A stretch of 64,000 nucleotides of DNA, from the NCBI RefSeq assembly GCF_036030735.1, contig NZ_CP107928.1:1612001-1676000 (forward strand), in the 5' to 3' direction. Below the pieces are notes generated by a model, which was not told the DNA's origin, did not search any database, and saw nothing but the letters and a program-made list of their open reading frames with translations. The position numbers and the translations under genes were made by a program. The stretch's first letter is position 1. Every line of letters starts with the position of its first letter. Of the stretch, positions 39,124 to 47,548 are shown one piece after another. Origin of the DNA: Streptomyces sp. NBC_00425 (GTDB lineage Bacteria; Actinomycetota; Actinomycetes; Streptomycetales; Streptomycetaceae).

Positions 39124-39210
39124 CTGTGCCGTGCCCTTCGTTGCGCGGGAGGTACGGGGTGTGTGCGGGGGGGTGCACGAATCGGGGAGCGGACTACGTG
39201 CGGTGGCCGC

Positions 39211-40299
39211 TCACCACGGGGGTCGGTATCCGGTGGTGATCCGGTCTCCGGTGCTGCGCCACTTGGGCTCCTTGTCCACCGTCCTGGCCGTGATCGACCG
39301 CAGCTTGCGGACCACGGCGCCGTACGCTCCGCTGGCGTTGCTCGACACCTTGGCGCCGGGCGGCTCGTCCATGAACGGCATGAACTTGTCGGGGAATCCC
39401 GGCATCGTGCAGGCGATGCAGATGCCGCCCACGTTGGGGCAGCCGCCGATCCCGTTCATCCAGCCGCGCTTGGGCACGTTGCACTTGACGACCGGGCCCC
39501 AGCAGCCGAGCTTGACCAGGCATGTCGGGGAGTCGTACGACAGCGCGAACTGGCCCTGCTCGTAGTAGCCGGCGCGGTCGCAGCCCTCGTGCACGGTGGC
39601 CCCGAACAGCCAGGTGGGGCGCAGCTTGTCGTCCAGCGGGATCATCGGGGCGGAGCCGGCCGCCTGGTAGAGCAGGTAGGTGAGCGTCTCGGAGAAGTTG
39701 TCCGGCTGGATCGGACAGCCCGGGACGCACACGATGGGGATGCCCGCGTGGGACTTCCAGTCCCAGCCGAGGTAGTCCGGGACGCCCATGGCGCCGGTCG
39801 GGTTGCCGGCCATGGCGTGGATGCCGCCGTAGGTGGCGCAGGTGCCGATGGCGACGACCGCCAGGGCCTTCGGGGCGAGCCGGTCGATCCACTCGCTGGT
39901 GGTGATCGGCTGGCCGGTCTCCGGGTTGTCGCCGAAGCCGCACCAGTAGCCCTCGGGCTTGATCGCCTCGTTGGGGATGGACCCTTCGACGACCAGGACG
40001 AACGGGTCGATCTCGCCCCGCTCCCCCTTGAAGAACCACTCGATGAACGTGTCCGAGCCGCCGATCGGACCGCACTCGAAGTCGATGAGCGGCCAGTGGA
40101 CGGCGATCTTCGGGAGACCCGGCAGTACGCCGAGCACGATCTCCTCGATGCTGGGCTGCATGGCGGCCGTCAGCGCGACCGAGTCGCCGTCGCAGCTCAG
40201 TCCCGCGTTGATCCAGAGGATGTGGATCGTGGGTGTCTCGTCGGCGGGCGCGCCGTCCGCGTCCGCAGCGCCGACCGTGCCCGGCGTCGCCTCAGTCAT
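39211..40299 (-). CDS. [NiFe] hydrogenase small subunit, group 1h
   Basis: 362 aa with no Tat signal, as in group 1h. The proximal cluster motif is SCDGDS (Cys36 to Asp39) where other groups have CxxC; the 3Cys-1Asp cluster is known from the R. eutropha actinobacterial-type enzyme. Further cluster ligands: GTCATYGG near 155, PGCPIQP near 195, and the C-terminal group (HEGCDRAGYYE, SPTCLVKLGCWGPVVKC, GGCPNVGGICIACTMPGFP). ATG 40299 has AGGAGG 8 nt upstream. Electron acceptor is not evident here. Usually named hhyS. Confidence 0.97.
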   Translation of the reverse strand: MTEATPGTVGAADADGAPADETPTIHILWINAGLSCDGDSVALTAAMQPSIEEIVLGVLPGLPKIAVHWPLIDFECGPIGGSDTFIEWFFKGERGEIDPFVLVVEGSIPNEAIKPEGYWCGFGDNPETGQPITTSEWIDRLAPKALAVVAIGTCATYGGIHAMAGNPTGAMGVPDYLGWDWKSHAGIPIVCVPGCPIQPDNFSETLTYLLYQAAGSAPMIPLDDKLRPTWLFGATVHEGCDRAGYYEQGQFALSYDSPTCLVKLGCWGPVVKCNVPKRGWMNGIGGCPNVGGICIACTMPGFPDKFMPFMDEPPGAKVSSNASGAYGAVVRKLRSITARTVDKEPKWRSTGDRITTGYRPPW

Positions 40300-40401
40300 G
40301 GGACCGCCTCCTGGGGAGGTAAGGGATGAAGGCCTGTATTTCGGCCGTCGCGTTTCTTCGCTTTTCTTCGCGTTTCTCGGTTTTCCTTCTGTTTCTTCGT
40401 A

Positions 40402-42183
40402 TCAGCCGTTCGGCCGCGACGGGACGCCATGGTGGGCCGTTCCGGTGACGGCGGCGGCAGTGGGGACGGGAGCGTCCTGCGCAACCGCGGCGGAAGCCAG
40501 GTGCGGCGGGGTGCCGGCGGGCCGCTCCTTGTGGACGAACGAGCGACGCAGGGCGTGGTAGGCGGCGTCCGGGTCGTCGAAGGTGCGGCGCATCCGGGCC
40601 AGCTCACGCTCGCGGAAGCCGGCCAGCGGGGTGGCTGCCTCCAGCCGGTCGAGTTCCGTCTTCTTCGCGGTGATCCGGGCCGCCGTCGCCGGGAGCGACG
40701 CCAGGCGGGCCGCCAGGCCTGCGACCTCCCGCGCGAACGCGTCCGGACCGCAGTCGACCACGCGGTCGACCAGCCCGAGGCGCAGTGCGCCCGCCGAGCT
40801 CACCGGCAGGGCCTCGCGCAGGAGCCGGTCGGCCGTCGCAGCCCCCACCCTGCGCGGGAGGGTGTACGTCCAGTACTCCGAGCCGTACAGGCCCAGCAGG
40901 CGGTAGTGGGGGTTCAGCACGGCGCCCGAGCGGCACCACAGCTCGTCCGCGGCGAGGGCCAGCATCACCCCGCCCGCGGCGGCGTTGCCCGCGACCGCCG
41001 CGACCACCAGCCGGTCCGTCGTCGTGAGGACCGCCTCGACCAGGTCGTCGATGGCGTTGATGTTCGCCCAGGACTCGGCCGCGGGGTCGTCCGCGGCCTC
41101 GATGACGTTGAGGTGGATCCCGTTGGAGAAGAAGTCCCGTTCTCCGCCCAGGACCAGCACGGACGTGGGCCGCGTGCACGCCTCCCGGTAGGCGTCCAGC
41201 AGGCGCCGGCACTGCTCCGTGCTCATGGCGCCGCCGGGGAAGGAGAACGACAGGAAGCCGACGTTCCCGTCCTCCCGGTAGCGGATGTCGGTCCAGGCGC
41301 CGGGCGCCGCCTCGGGCAGCGGGGGCAGGGGGTGCTCGGGCAACGGCGGCAGCCGGTCGCCCAGGGCCCGGACGGCCGGCAGCCGGAACGTGGGAGGCTG
41401 CCCGGGCCCGCGCCGGGCCCGCAGTTCGGGGATCCACACGGCGCCGTCCCGGGTGGCCCGGCAGAGTGCTCCGGCCCGGGTGGCCAGCAGCTCGCCGGGA
41501 CGGCCGCGCAGCACGTTCTCCGGGTGGCCGCCGTGCAGGTACCACTCGTCGCCGAGCAGCGTGTCCAGCACTCCGGGCTGGGAGTCCGCCGCCCTGAGCC
41601 TGCGCAGGACGGCCTCGGTGGAGTCCGCGGCCCAGTCGATCCGCCGGACGCTCTGGTCGAGGTAGGGACGCGTGCCCGGGCCGGCGTCCGTCGTGCCGGA
41701 CGCGGGTTGCCGGACGGGTACGTACGTTCCGCCGGCGAAGCGCTCCACCGCGAGCATGAGGGCCTTCAGCGCGGCGTCGGCGATCTCGCCCCGGTACAGC
41801 TCGCTCTTGGACACCGGCGGGACCCGGCACGGCACGGAGGCCCACACGTCACCGGCGTCCATCTCCCCGTCGGCCTGCAGGACGGTGACGCCCCACCGGT
41901 CGACGCCCTCGTGGATCGCCCAGTCCAGGGAGGACGGTCCGCGGTCGCCCACGGGCCCCGGATGCACGACGAGGCAGGTGTGCGCCGTCCACACCTCCTG
42001 CGGAATCGCCGTCCTCAGCATCGGCGCGACGACGAGCTCGGGTGCGTGCCGCCGCACGGTCTCCGGCAACGGGCTGCCCGGCAGCGCCAGTTCCACCGCC
42101 ACGGTGTGGCCACGGTCGCGCAGTTCGGCGTGGGCGCGCTGGGTGAGGCTGTTGAACGCGCTGGCAAGGAGCAGGATGTGCAC
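40402..42183 (-). CDS. hypX: HypX/HoxX: CO-supplying hydrogenase maturation protein
   Basis: 593 aa from GTG 42183. N-terminal formyl-transferase-like domain (about 1-280; HPGPVGDRGPSSLDWAI near 74 and DAGDVWASV near 109) and C-terminal enoyl-CoA hydratase-like domain (about 295-545; GNAAAGGVMLALAADELW and SNGIHLNV). HypX makes CO from a formyl group for the active site under aerobic conditions, which fits an O2-tolerant enzyme in an aerobic actinomycete. First of the large enzymes in this transcription unit, 102 bp before the small subunit. Confidence 0.93.
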   Translation of the reverse strand: MHILLLASAFNSLTQRAHAELRDRGHTVAVELALPGSPLPETVRRHAPELVVAPMLRTAIPQEVWTAHTCLVVHPGPVGDRGPSSLDWAIHEGVDRWGVTVLQADGEMDAGDVWASVPCRVPPVSKSELYRGEIADAALKALMLAVERFAGGTYVPVRQPASGTTDAGPGTRPYLDQSVRRIDWAADSTEAVLRRLRAADSQPGVLDTLLGDEWYLHGGHPENVLRGRPGELLATRAGALCRATRDGAVWIPELRARRGPGQPPTFRLPAVRALGDRLPPLPEHPLPPLPEAAPGAWTDIRYREDGNVGFLSFSFPGGAMSTEQCRRLLDAYREACTRPTSVLVLGGERDFFSNGIHLNVIEAADDPAAESWANINAIDDLVEAVLTTTDRLVVAAVAGNAAAGGVMLALAADELWCRSGAVLNPHYRLLGLYGSEYWTYTLPRRVGAATADRLLREALPVSSAGALRLGLVDRVVDCGPDAFAREVAGLAARLASLPATAARITAKKTELDRLEAATPLAGFRERELARMRRTFDDPDAAYHALRRSFVHKERPAGTPPHLASAAVAQDAPVPTAAAVTGTAHHGVPSRPNG

Positions 42184-42368
42184 AGCTGCCTCCGGGCGGG
42201 AGAACGGCAGGCAGGGATGTCCGCCGACCGCGATCCTCGGCCAGGGCGGGTCCGCCGTCCCCGGCGACAGACGGTGGGGTCACCCGAAAGTCGGCACCGA
42301 TCCGCCGTCCGGCCTCGCCGGCGGAGGGCGGCGGGCGCACCGCCGGCCGGGCAGGCCGTCGTGCGCGG

Positions 42369-42626
42369 TCACCGTCGTCGCAGGCCGCTGGTGATGCGTT
42401 CCCACGGGGAGCGGGTGGCGCCGAAGTGGGTCTCGTGGGTCCAGATGTGGGTGCAGGACCGGCACTGCAGGTGGAGCAGGCTGCCGGCGTGGGAGAGCAG
42501 ATAGCGCCAGTGCTCGGAGCAGGTGCGCCCCTGCTCGCAGGTCGCGCAGCCACGGCGGTCGTCGCAGTTCGGGCAGGCCACCCAGGCGCGACGCCCGATG
42601 TCGGCCTGCGGGTCAAGCGGCAGCAT
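42369..42626 (-). CDS. Small zinc-ribbon protein next to hypX
   Basis: 85 aa from ATG 42626, with GAGGGGG upstream inside the end of the previous gene (14-bp overlap). Contains CPNC, CATC, a lone Cys (TCSEH) and CRSC near residues 18-21, 28-31, 37 and 56-59, in a pattern of two zinc knuckles, plus the tail HETHFGATRSPWERITSGLRRR. Likely cytoplasmic. Co-oriented with hypX, 185 bp further on. I do not recognise a named family; a metal-binding or regulatory role in hydrogenase expression is a guess. Confidence 0.72.
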   Translation of the reverse strand: MLPLDPQADIGRRAWVACPNCDDRRGCATCEQGRTCSEHWRYLLSHAGSLLHLQCRSCTHIWTHETHFGATRSPWERITSGLRRR

Positions 42627-42927
42627 GGCCACCCCCTCTGCGCGGGAGGACACCGGCCGAGACCAGCTCGTCGTACACCCGCTGCTGGTCCGCGCTGAGG
42701 CCCGAGTAGAGCAGTTCGTACGCCGCTTCCTCGCCGTGCAGTGCGGCGAGGGGGTCCCAGGCCGGGCCGAGGGCGTCGAGCACATGAGCGCGGCGCAGCA
42801 TTTCGTGGGAGCTCAGGTCGATGTCCAGGCCGACCAGGGCGGACGCGCCGGGCCGGTCCGCGGCAGGCCCGCGCGCCTCGGCGGGTTCGTCGGGTTCGGC
42901 GGGGAGGGCGTCACCATGGGAGGACAT
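42613..42927 (-). CDS. Small conserved protein at the head of the hydrogenase locus
   Basis: 104 aa. Disordered acidic start (1-32) and a helical body with DLSSHEMLRRAHVLDALGPAWDPLAALHGEEAAYELLYSGL and QQRVYDELVSAGVLP (given as motifs). This looks like the small DUF6400-type family seen beside Streptomyces hydrogenase genes (number recalled, not checked). It overlaps the zinc-ribbon gene by 14 bp and is the first gene of the minus-strand run, so a promoter should lie at about 42930-43060. Confidence 0.68.
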   Translation of the reverse strand: MSSHGDALPAEPDEPAEARGPAADRPGASALVGLDIDLSSHEMLRRAHVLDALGPAWDPLAALHGEEAAYELLYSGLSADQQRVYDELVSAGVLPRRGGGHAAA

Positions 42928-43060
42928 GCGACCGAACGTAGGTAGGCGTCACGCGCCCCGGCAAGAGCAGGTGGGAGAAGTCACAGCGGACCGACCCGGC
43001 CGCACCCGCGGTCGTCGTCGGGGCCGGGAGAGGCGTCGGGCGAGGGACTCCGGCGTCCGG

Positions 43061-44614
43061 TCATCCCTGGCCGGCGGGGATGCGTACGGTGAAGGTGGTC
43101 GAACCGGGGGCGCTCTCGAGGGCGACGCCGCCTCCGTGGGCGTCGGCCACCGCCGCGACGATCGACAGCCCGAGGCCGGTGCCCGTGCCACTGCCCGCAC
43201 CCCCGGTGCGGCGGCGGTCCCCGTGGGTGAAGCGCTCGAAAACCCGGGGCCGGACGTCCGCGGGCACGCCGGGGCCGTCGTCGTGCACCGTGAGCACCGC
43301 CGTGGCGTCCTCGGTCTCCAGCGACACGGTGACCGTGCTGCCGCCGGGGGTGTGCAGGCGGGCGTTGGCCAGCAGGTTGCCCAGCATCTGGTGGAGCCGG
43401 TGGGCGTCGCCCGGCACCGTCACCGGCTCCTCGGGCAGCTCCAGCCTCCAGCGATGTCCGGGGCCCGCGGCCTGCGCGTCCGTCACCGTGTCGAGGACCA
43501 GGCGGGTCAGGTCGACGGGCAGCCGTTCCAGGGGCCGGCCCGCGTCCAGACGGGCCAGGAGCAGGAGGTCGTCGACCATCTCGCCCATGCGGGCCGACTC
43601 GGCCTCGATGCGTTCCAGGGCCCGCACCACCTTGTGCGGCACCGGGCCGGGATGCAGCAGCGCCAGCTCCGCATGCCCGCGGATCGACGCCACGGGCGTG
43701 CGCAGCTCGTGGCTGGCGTCGGCGGCGAAGCTGCGCAGCCGCTCCTCGCTCGCGTGCCGCTTGGTCAGCGCGTCCTCGACGTGTCCGAGCATCGTGTTGA
43801 AGGCGTCGGCGACCCGTCCGACCTCACCGCGCGGGTCGGCCTCGGGGGCGCGCGGCCAGAGCTCCACCTCGCCGCTGGACAGCGGCAGCCTGCTGACATT
43901 CGTCGCGGTCGCAGCCACTCTGCTGAGCGGCCGTAGCGACCAGCGCACCCACAGCGCTCCCGCGAAGCCCGCCACGGCGAGCGCGGCGCCGAAGACGACC
44001 GCGGCGACGAGTTCCAGCCGGTGGACGGCGGCCTCGACGGGCTCCGTGGGCAGTCCGGCGACCAGGACGTCGCCGTCCCTGCCCCGGACGGCCATCACGC
44101 GATAGTCGTCCAGGGCGGAGAGGTCGACGGTGTGGCCGCGGCCGTCGGCCGGGACCGCGGCGAGCGTTCGCCGGTCCGCGGCCGAGAGCGGGACGTTCCG
44201 TGCGCCCGCGCCCGTGGCGCCCACCACCGCGGCGTTGGTGACCGTGTCGCCGACCAGCCGGGCTCCGAAGGTCCCGACGGGCTGCCGGCGGGTGTCGCCG
44301 TCGCCCTCCTCGTCGCCGTCGTGGTCCGAGGGCCGGGCCCCGCCGTGCTCCAGGCTCGCCGGGAACCGTGCGCCCGTCTCGCGCAGCTGCTGGTCGAGGC
44401 GGCCGGTGAGGAAGCCGTTCAGTTCCACCACGGCCGCCACCCCTACCGCCGCGCAGCTGACCGCGAGCAGCACGACGAGGCCGACGGTGAGCCGTGCCCG
44501 CAGCGTGTGCGGCCGGGGCAGACGGGACAGCCACCGGCGCGCCGCATTCCGGAGGGGACGCCCTGCGAGCCGTCCTGCGAGCCGTCCTTCGCGTCCTTGG
44601 CCGGGCGTCGTCAC
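43061..44614 (-). CDS. OmpR-type sensor histidine kinase
   Basis: 517 aa from GTG 44614 (4-nt overlap with the regulator stop). TM1 near 38-60, extracellular domain about 61-200 with an acidic stretch (GDEEGDGDTRR near 104) and no cysteine pair, TM2 near 205-225, HAMP to about 285, H-box ASHELRTPVASIRGHAE near 300, N/G boxes (LANARLHTPG, DDGPGVPADVRPRVFERF, GTGLGLSIVAAV) to the end. With the regulator at 44611 it forms a classical two-component system divergent from the membrane reductase genes. Confidence 0.94.
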   Translation of the reverse strand: MTTPGQGREGRLAGRLAGRPLRNAARRWLSRLPRPHTLRARLTVGLVVLLAVSCAAVGVAAVVELNGFLTGRLDQQLRETGARFPASLEHGGARPSDHDGDEEGDGDTRRQPVGTFGARLVGDTVTNAAVVGATGAGARNVPLSAADRRTLAAVPADGRGHTVDLSALDDYRVMAVRGRDGDVLVAGLPTEPVEAAVHRLELVAAVVFGAALAVAGFAGALWVRWSLRPLSRVAATATNVSRLPLSSGEVELWPRAPEADPRGEVGRVADAFNTMLGHVEDALTKRHASEERLRSFAADASHELRTPVASIRGHAELALLHPGPVPHKVVRALERIEAESARMGEMVDDLLLLARLDAGRPLERLPVDLTRLVLDTVTDAQAAGPGHRWRLELPEEPVTVPGDAHRLHQMLGNLLANARLHTPGGSTVTVSLETEDATAVLTVHDDGPGVPADVRPRVFERFTHGDRRRTGGAGSGTGTGLGLSIVAAVADAHGGGVALESAPGSTTFTVRIPAGQG

Positions 44615-45360
44615 CGGACGACCGGCTTGAGCACGTATCCGGCGCCGCGCACCGTGTGGATCATGGGCGGGCGGCCGGCGTCCACCTTCTTGCGCAGGTA
44701 GGAGATGTACAGCTCGACGACGTGGGCCTGCCCGCCGAAGTCGTAGGACCACACCCGGTCGAGGATCTGCGTCTTGCTCAGGACGCGTCGCGGGTTGCGC
44801 ATGAGGAAGCGCAGCAGTTCGAACTCGGTCGGGGACAGTTCGACGCGCTCGCCACCGCGCGTGACCTCCCGGGCGTCCTCGTCCATCTCCAGGTCGCCGA
44901 CGGTCAGCCGCGGCCCCTCCGCAGTCTGCCGGGCCATGCCGGCCCGGCGCAGCAGTCCGCGCAGACGCGCGACGACCTCCTCCAGGCTGAACGGTTTCGT
45001 CACGTAGTCGTCGCCGCCCGCCGTGATGCCCGCGATGCGGTCCTCCACCGCGTCCCGCGCGGTCAGGAACAGCACGCACACGTCGGGACGCACGGCACGC
45101 AGCGAGCGCAGCACGGAGAAGCCGTCGGTGTCCGGGAGCATGACGTCGAGGACGATGGCGTCGGGCAGCAGCTCGCGCGCCCGGGTGACGGCCGAAGCGC
45201 CGTCGCCCGCCGTGCGCACCTCCCAGCCGTCGTAGCGCAGGGCGCCGGAGAGCACCTCGGCGAGGTCGGGGTCGTCGTCGACGACGAGGACCCTGAGCGG
45301 CGCGCCGTCGGCCCGGGTCAGCGCGGGGCGGCCGGAGCCACGGGGGCGGGAAGTGTTCAT
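44611..45360 (-). CDS. OmpR-type response regulator
   Basis: 249 aa from ATG 45360. Receiver domain (about 23-140) with VVDDDPDLAE, Asp in AIVLDVMLPD near 70 and Lys in YVTKPFSL near 120; winged-helix effector domain (about 150-245) with ELSPTEFELLRFLMRNP and VVELYISYLRKKVD. Its promoter region holds four 11-bp repeats (45410-45453), the usual spacing for OmpR-family regulators, and two more repeats precede the divergent reductase gene. Autoregulation plus control of the reductase operon is therefore likely. Confidence 0.94.
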   Translation of the reverse strand: MNTSRPRGSGRPALTRADGAPLRVLVVDDDPDLAEVLSGALRYDGWEVRTAGDGASAVTRARELLPDAIVLDVMLPDTDGFSVLRSLRAVRPDVCVLFLTARDAVEDRIAGITAGGDDYVTKPFSLEEVVARLRGLLRRAGMARQTAEGPRLTVGDLEMDEDAREVTRGGERVELSPTEFELLRFLMRNPRRVLSKTQILDRVWSYDFGGQAHVVELYISYLRKKVDAGRPPMIHTVRGAGYVLKPVVR

Positions 45361-45409
45361 CTCAGGTACCAGGATGCGGCCTCGCGGTGTCGTGGGCCGC
45401 TCTCCCGGC

Positions 45410-45453
45410 CTCTGAGTTTCCTCTGAGTCCGCTCTGGTTCCGCTCTGGGTCCG
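45410..45453. repeat. Four 11-bp tandem repeats (CTCTGRGTCCG type)
   Basis: CTCTGAGTTTC, CTCTGAGTCCG, CTCTGGTTCCG and CTCTGGGTCCG follow one another without gaps at 45410, 45421, 45432 and 45443. The 11-bp period puts each unit on one face of the helix, as for OmpR-family boxes. The array is 50-93 bp upstream of the response regulator start. Confidence 0.85.
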
Positions 45454-45534
45454 CCGCGTCGCGGCTCGGCGCCGGTCGTCCGAGCAGCCCCTCCCACCTG
45501 CGGTGGAGCCGGCGGAGCCGTCCCCGTTGCCCCC

Positions 45535-45556
45535 GGCGCTGAGAGCGGGCTCAGAG
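45535..45556. promoter_or_regulatory. Two further 11-bp units in the opposite orientation
   Basis: The minus strand reads CTCTGAGCCCG (45546-45556) then CTCTCAGCGCC (45535-45545), the same unit as the 45410 array with the same 11-bp spacing. It lies 69-90 bp upstream of the reductase start, so each divergent gene has the repeats in the same orientation relative to itself. Confidence 0.7.
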
Positions 45557-45624
45557 GTTGGGTCGGCACAGTGGCGTCCCGGACGGCCCGGAGGCGGGCC
45601 GCAGGCTGGGGAAGGGGCACGCGG

Positions 45625-46977
45625 ATGACGACGGCGTATGCGCGACGAAGGGTGGCCCCCGCGCCGCCCGCTCCCCGGCGTTCCGCCGCCGGCCCGGTGC
45701 TCGCCGTCCTGTGGGGCGGGGCCGCTGCCGTGGTCGCCCTGTGGTGGCACGACACGGAGTCGGTCGTCGGCGCCGCGGGATGGCTGACGGGGGCCGGGCG
45801 GATCGCGGGCCTGCTGTCCGGATACGCCTGTGCCGTGCTGGTCGGGATGATGGCGCGCGTGCCGCTCCTCGAACGACGGATCGGGACGGACCGGGTGACC
45901 CGCTGGCACGCGATGGCGGGCCGCTACACGATCTGCCTGCTGTCGGCGCACGTCGTGCTGATCCTGCTCGGGTACGCCGCCCAGGACCGCTCCTCACTCG
46001 TGCACGAGACGCTCACGGTGGTCCTGGACTACCCGGAGATGCTCAAGGCCACCGCCGGGACGGTCGTCCTCCTCACGGTGGGGATCGTCTCGGCCCGCGC
46101 GGTGCGCCACCGGGTCGGTCACGAGTTCTGGTACTACGTGCACCTGCTGACGTACGCGGCGGTCTTCCTCGCCTTCGGCCACCAGTTGGCCCTGGGATCC
46201 GACCTCGTCGGCAGCCGTCCCGCACAGATCGCCTGGTACGCGCTGTACCTGGGGGCCGCCGCCCTGGTCGTGTGGTTCCGGATCCTCGTCCCGGTGCGGC
46301 TGAACCTGCGGCACCGGCTGCGGGTCGACTCGGTGCACCGCGAGGCGCCGGGCGTGTACTCCGTCGTCGTACGCGGCCGGCGGCTGGACGAGATGGGCGC
46401 ACGGCCGGGGCAGTTCCTGCGCTGGCGGTTCCTCGCCGAGGGCATGCGCTGGACGTCCACGCCGTACTCCCTGTCCGCGCCGCCGCGCCCGGACCTGCTG
46501 CGCATCACCGTCAAGGCGCTCGGCGACCACAGCGCCGCCGTGCCGCTGCTGCGACCGGGCACCCGGGTGTGGGCGGAGGGGCCGTACGGGGCGATGACCG
46601 CGGACCGGCAGGGCGCGCACAGGTCCCTGCTGATCGCGGGCGGCGTCGGCGTCACCCCGCTGCGGGCCCTGTTCGAGACGCTGCCCGGAGACGTCACCCT
46701 CCTCTACCGCGCCCGCTCGGCCGAGGACCTCGCCCTGGGCGGCGAACTGGAGACGGTCGCCCGGTGGCGCGGGGCGAAAGTGCTCTACGCGCTCAACGGC
46801 CCGGACGGCCGGCGCCCCGATCTCAGCACCCGGTCGCTGTGCGCGGCCGTGCCCGACCTGGCCGCCCATGACGTGTACCTGTGCGGCCCGCACGGCTTCA
46901 CCCAGGACCTGTACGGGGCGCTGCGCGCCGCCGGGGTCCCGGACAGCCGTATCCACCACGAGTCCTTCGAGCTGTGA
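45625..46977 (+). CDS. Ferric-reductase-like membrane flavocytochrome
   Basis: 450 aa from ATG 45625 (GAAGGGG upstream; in-frame starts further upstream lack this). Six membrane segments in about 22-230; paired histidines His95/His109 and His173/His186 are placed as bis-haem ligands across the membrane. The soluble C-domain binds FAD (motif STPYSLS near 285) and NAD(P)H (IAGGVGVTPLRAL near 345; LCGPHGFTQDLYG near 420). It should carry electrons from cytosolic NAD(P)H to the outer face. The FMN-binding protein gene follows 7 bp after the stop, forming a pair. Confidence 0.87.
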   Translation: MTTAYARRRVAPAPPAPRRSAAGPVLAVLWGGAAAVVALWWHDTESVVGAAGWLTGAGRIAGLLSGYACAVLVGMMARVPLLERRIGTDRVTRWHAMAGRYTICLLSAHVVLILLGYAAQDRSSLVHETLTVVLDYPEMLKATAGTVVLLTVGIVSARAVRHRVGHEFWYYVHLLTYAAVFLAFGHQLALGSDLVGSRPAQIAWYALYLGAAALVVWFRILVPVRLNLRHRLRVDSVHREAPGVYSVVVRGRRLDEMGARPGQFLRWRFLAEGMRWTSTPYSLSAPPRPDLLRITVKALGDHSAAVPLLRPGTRVWAEGPYGAMTADRQGAHRSLLIAGGVGVTPLRALFETLPGDVTLLYRARSAEDLALGGELETVARWRGAKVLYALNGPDGRRPDLSTRSLCAAVPDLAAHDVYLCGPHGFTQDLYGALRAAGVPDSRIHHESFEL

Positions 46978-46984
46978 GGCCGTC

Positions 46985-47461
46985 TTGCACACGTTGAGGA
47001 AGAACCGTCCGCTGCGCCGCATCGTGCTGGCGGGCGCCGCGACCGTCTCCGGGATGGTGCTGCTGCTGTCGCTCAAGCCGCACACGGCACCGGGCGTCGC
47101 CGCACTGGCGTCCCCGGCGCCGTCCGGCGCGTCGGGCACGCCGAGCGGGACGGCCGGGTCGGGCGGGTCCGCCGCCACGGGGACCCGGACCCTCACCGGT
47201 GATTCCGTCCAGACCCGCTGGGGGCCCGTCCAGGTCCGCATCACGCTGAAGGACGGAAAGCTCACCGACGTCACGGCGGTCAGCTATCCCCAGGAGAACC
47301 CCCGGGACCGGCAGATCAACAGCTACGCCGTCCCGCAGCTGACCAGAGAGGCCCTCACCGCCCAGAGCGCCGACATCGACACGGTCTCCGGAGCCACCTA
47401 CACCAGCGAGGGCTACCGTCAGTCCCTCCAGTCGGCCCTGGACTCCGCGAACGGGTCCTGA
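46985..47461 (+). CDS. Exported or membrane-anchored FMN-binding protein
   Basis: 158 aa from TTG 46985 (GAGG 5 nt upstream). Short basic start, one membrane segment (about 10-30), a Gly/Ser/Ala-rich linker (about 35-65), and an FMN_bind domain (about 75-158). The motif DTVSGAT ends at Thr138, matching the ApbE flavinylation signal, so FMN is probably linked to Thr138. Placed directly after the flavocytochrome, it is likely the outside electron acceptor. No apbE gene is present in this window. Confidence 0.85.
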   Translation: MHTLRKNRPLRRIVLAGAATVSGMVLLLSLKPHTAPGVAALASPAPSGASGTPSGTAGSGGSAATGTRTLTGDSVQTRWGPVQVRITLKDGKLTDVTAVSYPQENPRDRQINSYAVPQLTREALTAQSADIDTVSGATYTSEGYRQSLQSALDSANGS

Positions 47462-47548
47462 CCCGGGTGCCCATGAGGGCGCAGCCGGGTGCCGGTGAGG
47501 CTGGCCGCGCCCTTCCTTCCGTCGCACCGCCGGTCGCCCGCTCCGGCG

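Noticed and set aside
37372-40329. 985-aa plus-strand frame opposite the hydrogenase subunits
   Set aside because: The minus strand encodes both subunits with complete metal motifs; the antisense frame has no domain and no ribosome site.
40300-40401. CT-rich tract (TTTCTTCG repeats) between hypX and the small subunit as a CRISPR-like or coding element
   Set aside because: Units are irregular and there are no spacers; it reads as a Lys/Arg-rich tail only in a spurious frame. Best taken as an intergenic leader.
42317-42347. Possible terminator hairpin between the zinc-ribbon gene and hypX
   Set aside because: Only an 8-bp stem with a 15-nt loop in very GC-rich DNA; not strong enough to claim a break in the operon.
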